From assembly GCA_900539325.1 (NCBI GenBank), contig UQCC01000003.1, forward strand, positions 62,001 to 126,000: 64,000 nt of DNA. The letters run 5' to 3'. The notes under the pieces were generated by a model, which saw nothing but the letters and a program-made list of their open reading frames with translations, was not told the origin of the DNA and did not search any database. Every line of letters starts with the position of its first letter. Within the stretch, counting starts at the first letter, position 1. Both the position numbers and the translations under genes were made by a program. Source of the stretch: an uncultured Eubacterium sp. (GTDB lineage: Bacteria > Bacillota > Clostridia > Oscillospirales > Acutalibacteraceae). Below, piece after piece: positions 32,675 through 40,636 of the stretch.

Positions 32675-34411
32675 TTATTCTCCTTGTAAAGCATCGTATC
32701 CTCTTTCTCCGGTACGAACCTTTACAACATCCTCAACATCGTAAACAAAGATTTTACCGTCGCCGATATTGCCGGTGTAAAGAACCTTTCTTGCCGCTTC
32801 AATAACGGTTTCTACTGGAACAGCCGAAATAACCATTTCAAGCTTCATCTTAGGGTTGAGATTCATTTCTTCAATCTCGACACCACGATATTTACGAATA
32901 TGACCTTTTTGAACACCACAGCCCATAACATTTGTAACAGTCATACCCGTTACGCCGATAGCATTCATAGCCTCTTTGATTTCCTCAAACTTTGCAGGAT
33001 TGAATATCATACATACCTTGCTGAGGGTCGGATTTTTTTCTGTTGTATATGTTTCAACAGGAACTGCCTTTTCAACCGGAGCAGACGGAGGCATTACATC
33101 CATAGCCGGAATAGCCGATACGGCAGAGCCCGAAGCATAGCTTACAGCCGGCATAAAGTCTGCATAAGCCGACGGAAGATTGTGTTCTGTTGAGTCAAGA
33201 CCCTTGATTTCCTCTTCTGCATCAACACGAAGGCCGACAGTCTTTTTGATAATAAGGAATGTGATTGTGATTGTTACCGCAGTCCAAGCAGCAACGGCAA
33301 CAAAACCCAAAAGCTGAATACCGAGTTGCTTAAATCCGCCGCCGTAGAAAAGACCCTTGCCTACACCGTCGGCGCCTGTTGAGAACAAACCTACTGCGAT
33401 TGTACCCCAAACACCGTTTGCACAGTGAACGGCAACAGCACCTACAGGGTCGTCAATATGGAGCTTTTTGTCAAGAAGTTCTACAACCAAAACTACAAGA
33501 ATACCTGATACAGCACCGATTACAATAGAACCTGTAGCATCAACGCAGTCGCAAGGAGCGGTAACTGCTACAAGACCCGCAAGAGAGCCGTTGAGTGACA
33601 TTGAAACATCAGGAGCACCGTCCTTAATCCATGTGAAAATCATTGTTACACAAGTGGCAACGGCAGGAGCCATTGTTGTGGTAAGGAAGATTGAAGCGAG
33701 TGTTTTGGTATCCGTTGCGGCAGCACCGTTAAAGCCGTACCATCCGAACCAAAGGATGAATACACCGAGTGCACCGAGAGTCAACGAGTGACCCGGAATA
33801 GCCTTTGCTTTGAGCTTGCCTGTTTTCTTATCCTTTACATACTTGCCGATACGAGGACCGAGGAAAGCCGCACCGATAAGAGCTGAAATGCCGCCTACCA
33901 TATGAATTGCGGTTGAACCTGCGTAATCGTGGAAGCCCATTTGTGCAAGCCAGCCCTGCGAATTCCAAATCCAACCTGCCTCAATCGGATAAATAACTGC
34001 CGAGATAACGCCCGAATAAATACAATACGAAATGAACTTTGTACGCTCTGCCATTGCACCTGAAACGATTGTAGCCGCAGTAGCACAAAATACAAGGTTA
34101 AATACAAACACAGGCCAATTACCGGAACTACCTGCGTAATCGGTGAGCAAACCGAGGGTAGGAAGCCCGAACAAACCGCCGATGTATTCCTCGCCCATCA
34201 TAAGACCGAAGCCTAAAACAATAAACGCAACCGCACCGATACAAAAATCCATCAGGTTTTTCATAATAATGTTACCTGCGTTTTTAGCACGGGTAAAGCC
34301 GCTTTCTACCATTGCAAAGCCGCATTGCATAAAGAATACCAATGCCGCACCTATCATATACCACACCCCATAAACATTATCGGATATGGCCGTCATTATT
34401 GAATCTGTCAT
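32675..34411 (-). CDS. amt: Ammonium channel fused to a C-terminal PII signalling domain
   Basis: 578 residues. Residues 1 to about 415 are an Amt channel with eleven helices: MQCGFAMVESGFTRAKN at the start, and the twin pore histidines in AGSTAIHMVGGISAL and GAVAVHCANGVWGT. After a linker of about 45 residues, residues 461-578 form a PII (GlnB/GlnK-like) domain: GCGVQKGHIRKYRG, then the T-loop tip, then TGNIGDGKIFVYDVEDVVKVRTGE, the ATP/2-oxoglutarate site. The T-loop reads VEIEEMN where Tyr51 of classical GlnB stands, so uridylylation is not possible. The fusion would gate the channel directly in response to nucleotide and 2-oxoglutarate. Start behind GGAGGAG. Confidence 0.95.
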   Translation of the reverse strand: MTDSIMTAISDNVYGVWYMIGAALVFFMQCGFAMVESGFTRAKNAGNIIMKNLMDFCIGAVAFIVLGFGLMMGEEYIGGLFGLPTLGLLTDYAGSSGNWPVFVFNLVFCATAATIVSGAMAERTKFISYCIYSGVISAVIYPIEAGWIWNSQGWLAQMGFHDYAGSTAIHMVGGISALIGAAFLGPRIGKYVKDKKTGKLKAKAIPGHSLTLGALGVFILWFGWYGFNGAAATDTKTLASIFLTTTMAPAVATCVTMIFTWIKDGAPDVSMSLNGSLAGLVAVTAPCDCVDATGSIVIGAVSGILVVLVVELLDKKLHIDDPVGAVAVHCANGVWGTIAVGLFSTGADGVGKGLFYGGGFKQLGIQLLGFVAVAAWTAVTITITFLIIKKTVGLRVDAEEEIKGLDSTEHNLPSAYADFMPAVSYASGSAVSAIPAMDVMPPSAPVEKAVPVETYTTEKNPTLSKVCMIFNPAKFEEIKEAMNAIGVTGMTVTNVMGCGVQKGHIRKYRGVEIEEMNLNPKMKLEMVISAVPVETVIEAARKVLYTGNIGDGKIFVYDVEDVVKVRTGERGYDALQGE

Positions 34412-34443
34412 ATTTCTCTCCTCCTATATTTTGTTATAAACAG

Positions 34444-34496
34444 AAAAAATAAAAACGAAGTGCGAAAACACCGTTTACCGCAAGGTGTTTTGCACT
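34444..34496 (-). terminator. Intrinsic terminator just upstream of amt (attenuator)
   Basis: Minus strand: stem AGTGCAAAACACC / GGTGTTTTCGCACT (one bulged base), then TCGTTTTTATTTTTTC. It ends about 33 bases before the amt start, with no room for a promoter after it, so amt must be transcribed by read-through. Confidence 0.82.
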
Positions 34497-34644
34497 CCGT
34501 TGTGCTAAAGATTAGTGCCAATGCCACAGCCGATTAAGACTGCGGCATTGACCGTACAGCATATAAATGCCATAAGAGAGGGTTCGCTAAGCGAACCTTG
34601 CCCGATATTTCTACCGGACAAGCCGCAATTTACAGGTAACCTGT
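34492..34644 (-). promoter_or_regulatory. Structured RNA region between glnA and amt, with ANTAR-like P2 hairpin
   Basis: On the minus strand from glnA towards amt: hairpin ACAGG-TTA-CCTGT (34632-34644); CTTGTCCG / CGGGCAAG (34597-34622); perfect GGTTCGC-TTA-GCGAACC (34581-34597); a 12-bp stem AATGCCGCAGTC / GGCTGTGGCATT with hexaloop TTAATC (34520-34549); and GCAC-AACGGA-GTGC (34492-34505), whose 3' half is also the 5' half of the amt terminator. The last has a hexaloop with A1 and G4, as in targets of ANTAR antiterminators, where this hairpin prevents the terminator from forming. The preceding hexaloop does not have A1/G4. Confidence 0.6.
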
Positions 34645-34670
34645 CTTACCTATAAAACATTTTGGTATGA

Positions 34671-36014
34671 TTAATAGTTAATCATATATCTGTTGATTTC
34701 CCATTGAGATACAGCAGTCTTATAAGAATTCCATTCTTCCTTTTTACCTTCAATGTAGTTATTAAATACATGGTCACCGAGAGTTTCCTTAATGAACGGA
34801 TCTTCCTCTGCTGCCTTAATAGCTTCTTCAAGAGAACCAGGAAGACAATCAATGCCTGCTGCTTCCTTTTCTTCATCAGAAAGTTCAAATACATTTTCAT
34901 CAAATGCAGGAGCCGGCTTCAAACCTTTTTTGATACCGTCAAGACCTGCTGCAAGGCAAAGAGCCATTTCAAGATATGGGTTGCAAGTTGGGTCAGGACA
35001 ACGAAGTTCAACTCTTGTACCCTTACCGCGAGCGGCAGGAATACGAACAAGTACAGAACGGTTTGATGTTGACCATACAAGATATGACGGAGCTTCGTAG
35101 CCCGGTACAAGTCTTTTGTATGAGTTTACTGTTGGGTTTGAAATAGCCGCAATAGCTTTAACATGAGCCATAATACCTGCAATGAATGAATAAGCTGTAT
35201 CGCTGAGTTCAAGATCACCGTTTGGATCATAGAATACATTTTCACCTGTCTTTAAATCATAAAGTGACATATTGGTGTGCATACCCGAACCGTTGATACC
35301 CTCAACAGGCTTTGGCATAAATGTTGCATGAAGGCCGTGCTTTGTAGCATAAGTCTTTACAACATGCTTAAAGGTCATAACTCTGTCGGCTGTTGTCATA
35401 ACATCGCCGAACTGGAAGTCAATTTCGTGCTGACCCTGAGCGACCTCGTGGTGAGATGCCTCAATGGTGTAGCCCATTTCTTCAAGTGCAAGGCAAATAT
35501 CACGACGGCAGTTTTCGCCATGGTCGATAGGGTTGAGGTCAAAGTAGCCTGCTTCGTCGCCTGTTTCAAGAGTAGGAAGACCGTTTTCGTCAAGTTTGAA
35601 GAGGAAGAATTCACATTCAGGACCTACATTGAAGCCGTAGCCCATTTCTGCTGCTTCATCAATAACCTTTTGGAGAACATTTCTCGGGTCGCCCTCAAAA
35701 GGTGTAACATTGTCTGCTTTATATACAGAACAGATAAGTCTTGCTGTCTGTGCGTTAAGGTGTTTTCTCCAAGGGAAAATTGCCCATGTATCAAAATCAG
35801 GATGTAAGTACATATCGGATTCATCAATTCTTACGAAACCGTCGATTGATGAGCCGTCGAACATACAATCATTGTTAAGTGCCTTTTCAAGCTGTGATAA
35901 TGTGATGGCAACATTCTTCATAATACCAAAAAGGTCGGTAAACTGAAGTCTTATAAACTGTACGCCGTTTTCTTTTGCTTCTTTGAGGATGTCCTCTTTT
36001 GTGTATTTACTCAT
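34671..36014 (-). CDS. glnA: Glutamine synthetase type I
   Basis: ATP-dependent amidation of glutamate; with the glutamate synthase genes it completes the GS-GOGAT cycle. 447 residues, the short GSI-alpha length of Firmicutes. Seen: beta-grasp N-terminus with [19 protein letters not shown] (metal ligands), the [13 protein letters not shown] and [15 protein letters not shown] blocks, and [14 protein letters not shown] use the second of two adjacent ATGs (36014), 8 bases after GGGAG; 36017 is also possible. The longer in-frame extension lies in the leader beyond the terminator hairpin. Preceded by its own promoter and attenuator. Confidence 0.96.
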   Translation of the reverse strand: MSKYTKEDILKEAKENGVQFIRLQFTDLFGIMKNVAITLSQLEKALNNDCMFDGSSIDGFVRIDESDMYLHPDFDTWAIFPWRKHLNAQTARLICSVYKADNVTPFEGDPRNVLQKVIDEAAEMGYGFNVGPECEFFLFKLDENGLPTLETGDEAGYFDLNPIDHGENCRRDICLALEEMGYTIEASHHEVAQGQHEIDFQFGDVMTTADRVMTFKHVVKTYATKHGLHATFMPKPVEGINGSGMHTNMSLYDLKTGENVFYDPNGDLELSDTAYSFIAGIMAHVKAIAAISNPTVNSYKRLVPGYEAPSYLVWSTSNRSVLVRIPAARGKGTRVELRCPDPTCNPYLEMALCLAAGLDGIKKGLKPAPAFDENVFELSDEEKEAAGIDCLPGSLEEAIKAAEEDPFIKETLGDHVFNNYIEGKKEEWNSYKTAVSQWEINRYMINY

Positions 36015-36040
36015 CATAAATACTCCCTTCTCTATAATAT

Positions 36041-36081
36041 AAAAAGACAAGGCGTCCCGAAAAATCGGAACGCCTTTGTTC
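36041..36081 (-). promoter_or_regulatory. glnA leader attenuator: terminator plus ANTAR-like hexaloop hairpin
   Basis: Minus strand: terminator AAGGCGTTCCGA-TTTT-TCGGGACGCCTT (36049-36076) followed by GTCTTTTTAT, located between the glnA promoter and coding region. Overlapping its first strand is GAAC-AAAGGC-GTTC (36068-36081), a hexaloop with A at position 1 and G at position 4, mutually exclusive with the terminator. Same arrangement as upstream of amt. A classical second (P1) hairpin is not evident in the short transcript. Confidence 0.65.
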
Positions 36082-36094
36082 TAACTACAATGTC

Positions 36095-36123
36095 ATTATA
36101 TCCCTGCAATCTGCCGTTGTCAA
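36095..36123 (-). promoter_or_regulatory. glnA promoter
   Basis: Perfect consensus on the minus strand: -35 TTGACA (36118-36123), 17-bp spacer, -10 TATAAT (36095-36100). Transcription should start near 36088, so the terminator hairpin lies wholly within the leader. Confidence 0.85.
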
Positions 36124-36212
36124 CAAAATACGGGATATTTATTCAACTTTGTAAAAATTCAACGGTCGACCTTTAATTTTCAACCGTCCTCTTTGTGAAA
36201 ATTATACAACAA

Positions 36213-37421
36213 TCAATTCAAGTCCAAAAACTCTTCGCCGATAATTTTCTTTGAAAGGTCGGTAAAGTACTTTACGCTTGCACCGTCCTTTGCTTGGTCG
36301 GACGCAATATCATCCGTATAATCGGACAGTCTGTAAACCGAAAATTTGTATCCGTTGCCGGTGTTGTGGTAAAAATCAACAACAGGTGCAAGCTTTGCAG
36401 AGGTCACCTGAACCTTGCCGTCAACCCTTTCAACCGTGAGTTCTGCCATACCGCCGCACATTTGATTGAGGTTGGTTTGGTGTGAAATAAAGTTACCGAT
36501 TGAGTAATAAACAATCATTTTTTTACCCGTAGCCTCATTTGTAACCCATTCAACAGGCTGAAGAACATGAGGATGCGTACCGATGACAATATCCGCTCCG
36601 CCGTCAGAGAATATTTTTACATACTTCTTTTGAAGGTCGTTAATCTCGTGACTGTTTTCTGTGCCCCAATGAGGGAATACAATCACGCAGTCAGCATTTG
36701 CACGGGCTGTTTTGAGGTCTGCCTTAACTTTATTCTCGTCAAGCATATCAACGCACCACGGCTTATCCTCGGGAACAGAAATACCGTTTGTACCATAGGT
36801 GTAATTGAGAAGTGCAAACTTAATGCCGTTTTTCTCATAATATGTAATTGTATTATACTCTTCCTCGATTTTGTTTGTACCGATGTGAACAACTTCGGGA
36901 TGCTTTTCAAAAAATTCGCATTCCTTTTCTATGCCGGCAAATTTTTGCACATCAAGAGAGTGATTGGTAGCACAGGTAAACACATCAAATCCGGCATTGA
37001 CAGCCGCCTCTCCGACCTCCCAAGGAGTGTTGAAAAGCGGATAGCCTTGATAATCAAAATCCGAACCGCCAAGCATGGTTTCCTGATTTATGCACGCAAT
37101 ATCGGCAGATTTAATATATCCCGAAATATTCTCATAAAATGAAGAATAATCAAGACTTCCGTCATCCTGCTTGCCTGCATCAATCAAAGTATTGTGAATA
37201 AGATTGTCACCCACAGCCACCAAGGTAACTTTTGTATCCTGAGATTGAGTTTGACTTTCGGTGACTGCCGCTTTTGTAGCGGTTACAGTAGGATTTGTTT
37301 TGTCCCTGTTTGCCGTTACCCTGCCGCTTATTACAAGACCGATAAGAACGGCAACGGCAATGCAAACGGGAATTATAATTGCCAAAAGATTACCGTTTGA
37401 TTGTTTTTTCTCTTTAGCCAT
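36213..37421 (-). CDS. CapA family (PGA_cap) metallophosphoesterase-like protein
   Basis: 402 residues with an N-terminal membrane anchor (LLAIIIPVCIAVAVLIGLVI, about 12-31), a Thr-rich spacer and an extracytoplasmic calcineurin-like domain. Metal-site motifs of the CapA family are visible: VAVGDNLIHN, CINQETML, CATNHSLD, VFPHWGTE and IGTHPHVLQPVE. CapA proteins take part in poly-gamma-glutamate capsule export in bacilli, but no capB/capC genes are near, so the substrate is open. Downstream of the CaCA exchanger by 46 bases, a gap that contains the inverted repeat TTGATTA / TAATCAA. Confidence 0.88.
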   Translation of the reverse strand: MAKEKKQSNGNLLAIIIPVCIAVAVLIGLVISGRVTANRDKTNPTVTATKAAVTESQTQSQDTKVTLVAVGDNLIHNTLIDAGKQDDGSLDYSSFYENISGYIKSADIACINQETMLGGSDFDYQGYPLFNTPWEVGEAAVNAGFDVFTCATNHSLDVQKFAGIEKECEFFEKHPEVVHIGTNKIEEEYNTITYYEKNGIKFALLNYTYGTNGISVPEDKPWCVDMLDENKVKADLKTARANADCVIVFPHWGTENSHEINDLQKKYVKIFSDGGADIVIGTHPHVLQPVEWVTNEATGKKMIVYYSIGNFISHQTNLNQMCGGMAELTVERVDGKVQVTSAKLAPVVDFYHNTGNGYKFSVYRLSDYTDDIASDQAKDGASVKYFTDLSKKIIGEEFLDLN

Positions 37422-37467
37422 AATTAATCACCTAAATACATTGATTAATATCTATAATCAAAAGTTT

Positions 37468-38544
37468 TTACGCAGCAACAAAGGTGTAAATTACATATGC
37501 AAGGTATCCCAAAAGAGATACAACACCCTGCCAACGCTGAAGTTTTTTTGTAAATATTGTAGGGATAACCGCAATGATAACAGCTACCACGCAAATAATC
37601 ATATCAAATACAGAACCTGCCGATACAGCAAGTGCACCCTGACCCTTGCCCATAGAAACAAATGAGCAGATAGGAAGAATAAGCGCAAGGTCGATAATGT
37701 TTGCACCGAGGATGTTACCTACCGAAAGAGCACCTTCCTTTTTACGAAGAGCGGTGATTGTTGTAACAAGTTCAGGAAGCGAAGTACCGATAGCAACTGC
37801 AATAACGCCGATTACTCTTTCGCTGATGTGCATTTCCTTAGCAATTCTTGTACCGCCGTTGATGAGAAGCTGTGCACCTACAACAATGCAAACCGCGCCC
37901 AAAACGAACATAACAATATTTTTAACCCAGTCACCTGCTGTTGCGGTTGACTTTGTAGGAACAACATCGTCCTCTTCCTGCAAACCGATACCGTGAGGGT
38001 CCGGTTCAATCTGAACCGAACTTTTTTTCATAGAAATAAAGTTTTCGATAAAGAAAGCAATGAAAATTGCAAAAAGCACAACAACACCGACAGTTGAAAG
38101 TGTGTGATACTTACCCTCGAGACCCGGAACCTCAACAATACCTGTAAGGCCCGAACCGAGAGCAAGAGCAACAGCCGCCGCAAGCATCATAAGACCCTTA
38201 GGGGCAAACTCTTTTCTCTTTACGGCAAAAGGCATACACACAATAAATATACCCATAATCATAGCCGTGTTGGCAGTTACGGAGCCTACTGCATTGCCCG
38301 ATGCCATATCAACCTTACCGTCAACAGTTGCAACGATTGATACAATCATCTCAGGAAGAGTTGTGGCAACCGATACAATAGTTGCACCGATAATAAACTT
38401 AGGCACACCGAGCACTTCCGCAATCCAGCTTGCACTGTCTACAAACCAGTCGCCGCCCTTGATAATAAAGATTAGACCTACAACAAATAAAGCAACAACA
38501 ATGCCTATATTTGCCGTCTCAAAAAAATTCGACAAAAATTCCAT
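37468..38544 (-). CDS. Calcium/sodium antiporter, CaCA family (YrbG-like)
   Basis: 358 residues, about ten helices in two inverted halves, exchanging Ca2+ (or K+-independent cation) for Na+. The alpha repeats are clear: ATTLPEMIVSIVA with SGNAVGSVTANTAMI in the first half and GTSLPELVTTITAL with VGNILGANIIDLAL in the second. A cytoplasmic acidic loop (QIEPDPHGIGLQEEDD) separates them. ATG at 38544 behind TAGGAG. Confidence 0.92.
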   Translation of the reverse strand: MEFLSNFFETANIGIVVALFVVGLIFIIKGGDWFVDSASWIAEVLGVPKFIIGATIVSVATTLPEMIVSIVATVDGKVDMASGNAVGSVTANTAMIMGIFIVCMPFAVKRKEFAPKGLMMLAAAVALALGSGLTGIVEVPGLEGKYHTLSTVGVVVLFAIFIAFFIENFISMKKSSVQIEPDPHGIGLQEEDDVVPTKSTATAGDWVKNIVMFVLGAVCIVVGAQLLINGGTRIAKEMHISERVIGVIAVAIGTSLPELVTTITALRKKEGALSVGNILGANIIDLALILPICSFVSMGKGQGALAVSAGSVFDMIICVVAVIIAVIPTIFTKKLQRWQGVVSLLGYLAYVIYTFVAA

Positions 38545-38675
38545 ATTTTCTCCTAATAATCCCTAATCCAAAATAGAGTATATATTATAATATTACCCAA
38601 ACACCCATATAATACATACCAAAGCACAAATCTTTTTACAATACCAAAAAAAATATTAATAAGTACAGACAAATA

Positions 38676-38715
38676 AAAAGACGCAGGACAGGATATCCCT
38701 ACCCATACGCCTTTT
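38676..38715 (-). terminator. Terminator after the acidic zinc-ribbon gene
   Basis: Minus strand: long stem beginning AAAAGGCG and closing CGTCTTTT, with an inner helix GGGTAGG / CCTGTCC through G-U pairs, followed by TATTTG. Falls directly after the stop at 38725. Confidence 0.78.
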
Positions 38716-38724
38716 AAGTTTTAA

Positions 38725-39156
38725 TTATTCGTGATCGTGGTCACAGCAATCGCAGCCGCATTCGTCATCGTCATCGAATTCAACATCGAATTCCAAAACT
38801 TCGCCGCAGTTAGGGCACTCAAACTTGCCCTCTTCGATAGTATCCATATCAACCATAATCTTTTCGTGGCATGTAGGGCATTCAACCTCATACTCTTCTT
38901 CGTCATCATCACAACAATCGCAATCGCAGTCATCGTCATCATAAACAAATTCTTCAAGGTCTGCCAAATCTTCATCAACAGCGTCGATTTGATCGCCTAC
39001 AAGTTCAAGGCCTTCTGTCATATCTTCCATATCTTCTGTAAGATTTTCAAGAACATCGATGATGGCATTGAATACTTTTGTTTCTTTTTTGTTAGGGTCC
39101 AAATCAAGACCGTCAATGAGGCCCTTGAGGTAGCCCAAGCTTTCTGATGTTTCCAT
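38725..39156 (-). CDS. Acidic CD1247-like protein with zinc ribbon and Cys/Asp clusters
   Basis: 143 residues, very acidic. The N-terminal 70 are helical (SLGYLKGLIDGLDLDPNKK, then a coiled-coil-like acidic stretch), resembling the N-terminal domain of the clostridial CD1247 family. Then an Asp/Cys cluster (DDDDCDCDCCDDDEEE), a CPxC...CPxC zinc ribbon (ECPTCHEKI and ECPNCGEVL), and a second cluster at the end (DDDDECGCDCCDHDHE). Two Cys/Asp/His clusters around a ribbon suggest metal binding or storage, an inference. It lies downstream of efp; function in the family is not established. Confidence 0.78.
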   Translation of the reverse strand: METSESLGYLKGLIDGLDLDPNKKETKVFNAIIDVLENLTEDMEDMTEGLELVGDQIDAVDEDLADLEEFVYDDDDCDCDCCDDDEEEYEVECPTCHEKIMVDMDTIEEGKFECPNCGEVLEFDVEFDDDDECGCDCCDHDHE

Positions 39157-39215
39157 AATTAATTCCTTTCGTAATGTTGAATTATTATTTATGCAAATAA
39201 ATTTTCAATCAATAA

Positions 39216-39773
39216 TTATGCTCTTTCCATGTATTCACATGTTCTTGTGTCAATTCTGATCATATCGCCTTCGTTGATGAAAAGAGGAACTCTGATTTCT
39301 GCACCTGTTTCAACAGTTGCAGGCTTGAGAGTATTTGTAGCTGTGTTACCCTTTACACCCGGCTCTGTGGCTGTAACCTGAAGAGTTACAAATGTAGGTG
39401 GTTCTACGCCGAAAACCTTGCCCTTGTAAGACAAAATTTTGCATACATCATTTTCTTTAACATAACGGAACGAATCAGGTAAATCAGCCTCTGATACAGG
39501 AACCATATCAAAAGTTTCATTATCCATAAAATAATAAAGTCCGTCATCATTGTATGAATACGCCATATCTTTTCTTTCAATATAAGCTGTAGGGAATTTG
39601 GCAGTTGGGTTGTAAGACTTTTCAACTACCGAACCTGTAATAACATTCTTTGTCTTTGTTCTGACAAAAGCGGCACCCTTGCCCGGCTTTACATGCTGGA
39701 ATTCTACAACCTGCAATACATTGCCATCTTCTTCAAAGGTAACTCCGTTTCGGAAATCGCCTGCACTAATCAT
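39216..39773 (-). CDS. efp: Elongation factor P
   Basis: 185 residues, three beta-barrel domains mimicking tRNA; relieves ribosome stalling at polyproline. The loop that enters the peptidyl-transferase centre reads VKPGKGAAF with Lys at position 32, the residue modified in Firmicutes; C-terminal signature [21 protein letters not shown] and VDTRT-like end ([14 protein letters not shown]). Follows aroQ by 37 bases, as in many Firmicutes. Confidence 0.96.
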   Translation of the reverse strand: MISAGDFRNGVTFEEDGNVLQVVEFQHVKPGKGAAFVRTKTKNVITGSVVEKSYNPTAKFPTAYIERKDMAYSYNDDGLYYFMDNETFDMVPVSEADLPDSFRYVKENDVCKILSYKGKVFGVEPPTFVTLQVTATEPGVKGNTATNTLKPATVETGAEIRVPLFINEGDMIRIDTRTCEYMERA

Positions 39774-39810
39774 TAATTTATACCTCCGTATATAGTTTTA
39801 CTTTTTTATT

Positions 39811-40245
39811 TTATAATATTTCGCACAATAAATCAATACCCATTTTGTAACTATCTTTGCCAAAGCCCGAAATTTGTTTTACGCAAACATCGGTTATAAC
39901 GGAAATTTTGCGAAAATCCTCTCTTTTATGAATATCGCTCATATGAACTTCAACAAAAGGAGTGTAATCGGCAACAGCTTCGATAGCGTCACGAATGGCA
40001 TAAGAATAATGTGTATAAGCACCTGCATTAAGGACTACACCGTCATATTTATCCTTGCTTTCGTGGATAACATCAATAAGCGCGCCCTCGTGATTTGACT
40101 GATAAAAAGACATCTCGCAGCCCTTGCTTTCACCGTAAGCTTTAAGCTCGGCATTTATATCGGCAAGAGTTTCTGCTCCGTACACATTCTTTTTCCTTAT
40201 TCCGGTCATATTGAGATTAGGACCGTTCATAACCAAAATTTTCAT
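39811..40245 (-). CDS. aroQ: 3-dehydroquinate dehydratase, type II
   Basis: 144-residue dodecameric type II dehydroquinase, third step of the shikimate pathway; it supplies the step missing from the tyrA-aroBAC operon. N-terminal GPNLNMTGIRKKNVYG carries the active-site Arg and Tyr; SNHEGALIDVIHE and LNAGAYTHYSYAIRDAI contain the substrate-binding Asn; EVHMSDIHKREDFR contains the catalytic His. ATG at 40245. Confidence 0.95.
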   Translation of the reverse strand: MKILVMNGPNLNMTGIRKKNVYGAETLADINAELKAYGESKGCEMSFYQSNHEGALIDVIHESKDKYDGVVLNAGAYTHYSYAIRDAIEAVADYTPFVEVHMSDIHKREDFRKISVITDVCVKQISGFGKDSYKMGIDLLCEIL

Positions 40246-40270
40246 ATTACTGTGCTCCTGACTGAACTGT

Positions 40271-40299
40271 AAAAAAAGAGTGACAAGCTGTCACTCTTT
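40271..40299 (-). terminator. Terminator of rpsU
   Basis: Minus strand: AAAGAGTGACA-GCT-TGTCACTCTTT, an 11-bp perfect stem with a three-base loop and a run of seven T. Confidence 0.9.
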
Positions 40300-40309
40300 C
40301 TATGTACTC

Positions 40310-40486
40310 TTATTTGTACTTTCTCTTACGAGCAGCTTCGCTCTTCTTCTTACGAGCTACTGAAGGCTTTTCGTAATGTTCTCTCTTTCTTACTTCTTGG
40401 ATGATACCATCACGAGATGTCTGGCGCTTAAATCTGCGAAGTGCGCTGTCAAGAGATTCATTCTCTTTAATTTTTACCTGACTCAT
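40310..40486 (-). CDS. rpsU: 30S ribosomal protein S21
   Basis: 58 residues, the standard length; translation begins [20 protein letters not shown] and ends [14 protein letters not shown], unmistakable bS21. Basic, binds near the anti-Shine-Dalgarno region of 16S rRNA and aids initiation. AGGGAGGG precedes the ATG by 6 bases. It has its own consensus promoter and terminator, so it is a single-gene unit. Confidence 0.97.
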   Translation of the reverse strand: MSQVKIKENESLDSALRRFKRQTSRDGIIQEVRKREHYEKPSVARKKKSEAARKRKYK

Positions 40487-40494
40487 TGTATTCC

Positions 40495-40514
40495 CTCCCT
40501 CCGACCTTCGGGGG
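40495..40514 (-). promoter_or_regulatory. Hairpin overlapping the rpsU ribosome binding site
   Basis: In the rpsU leader CCC-CCGA-AGG-TCGG-A-GGG folds into a seven-pair hairpin with one bulged A that ties up the first GGAGGG; a second AGGG next to the start stays free. It could set translation level or allow autoregulation. Confidence 0.45.
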
Positions 40515-40543
40515 TTATTTGATAAATTTCATATATCGCAAAG

Positions 40544-40572
40544 ATTATAATAAATTAATCTCATATTGTCAA
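40544..40572 (-). promoter_or_regulatory. rpsU promoter
   Basis: Perfect consensus on the minus strand: -35 TTGACA (40567-40572), 17-bp spacer, -10 TATAAT (40544-40549). Confidence 0.85.
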
Positions 40573-40636
40573 GCATTTTGTAAAATTAAATTTGAAAAAA
40601 TAAAATTTTGTCACAAATTGCTAAAATATAGGCGTT

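Noticed and set aside
34444..34644. Glutamine riboswitch (glnA RNA class) between glnA and amt
   Set aside because: I could not recognise the conserved core of known glutamine riboswitches; those are mainly cyanobacterial. Left as an unassigned structured region with an ANTAR-like hairpin.
37435..37465. TTGATTA/TAATCAA inverted repeat upstream of capA-like gene as an operator
   Set aside because: A single 7-bp AT-rich palindrome with no second copy; mentioned in the gene entry but not supported as a site.
38721..39147. Overlapping frames on both strands at the acidic zinc-ribbon gene
   Set aside because: The minus-strand frame at 38725-39156 has the ribosome binding site and a coherent zinc ribbon; others are shadows of GAT/TGC-rich codons.
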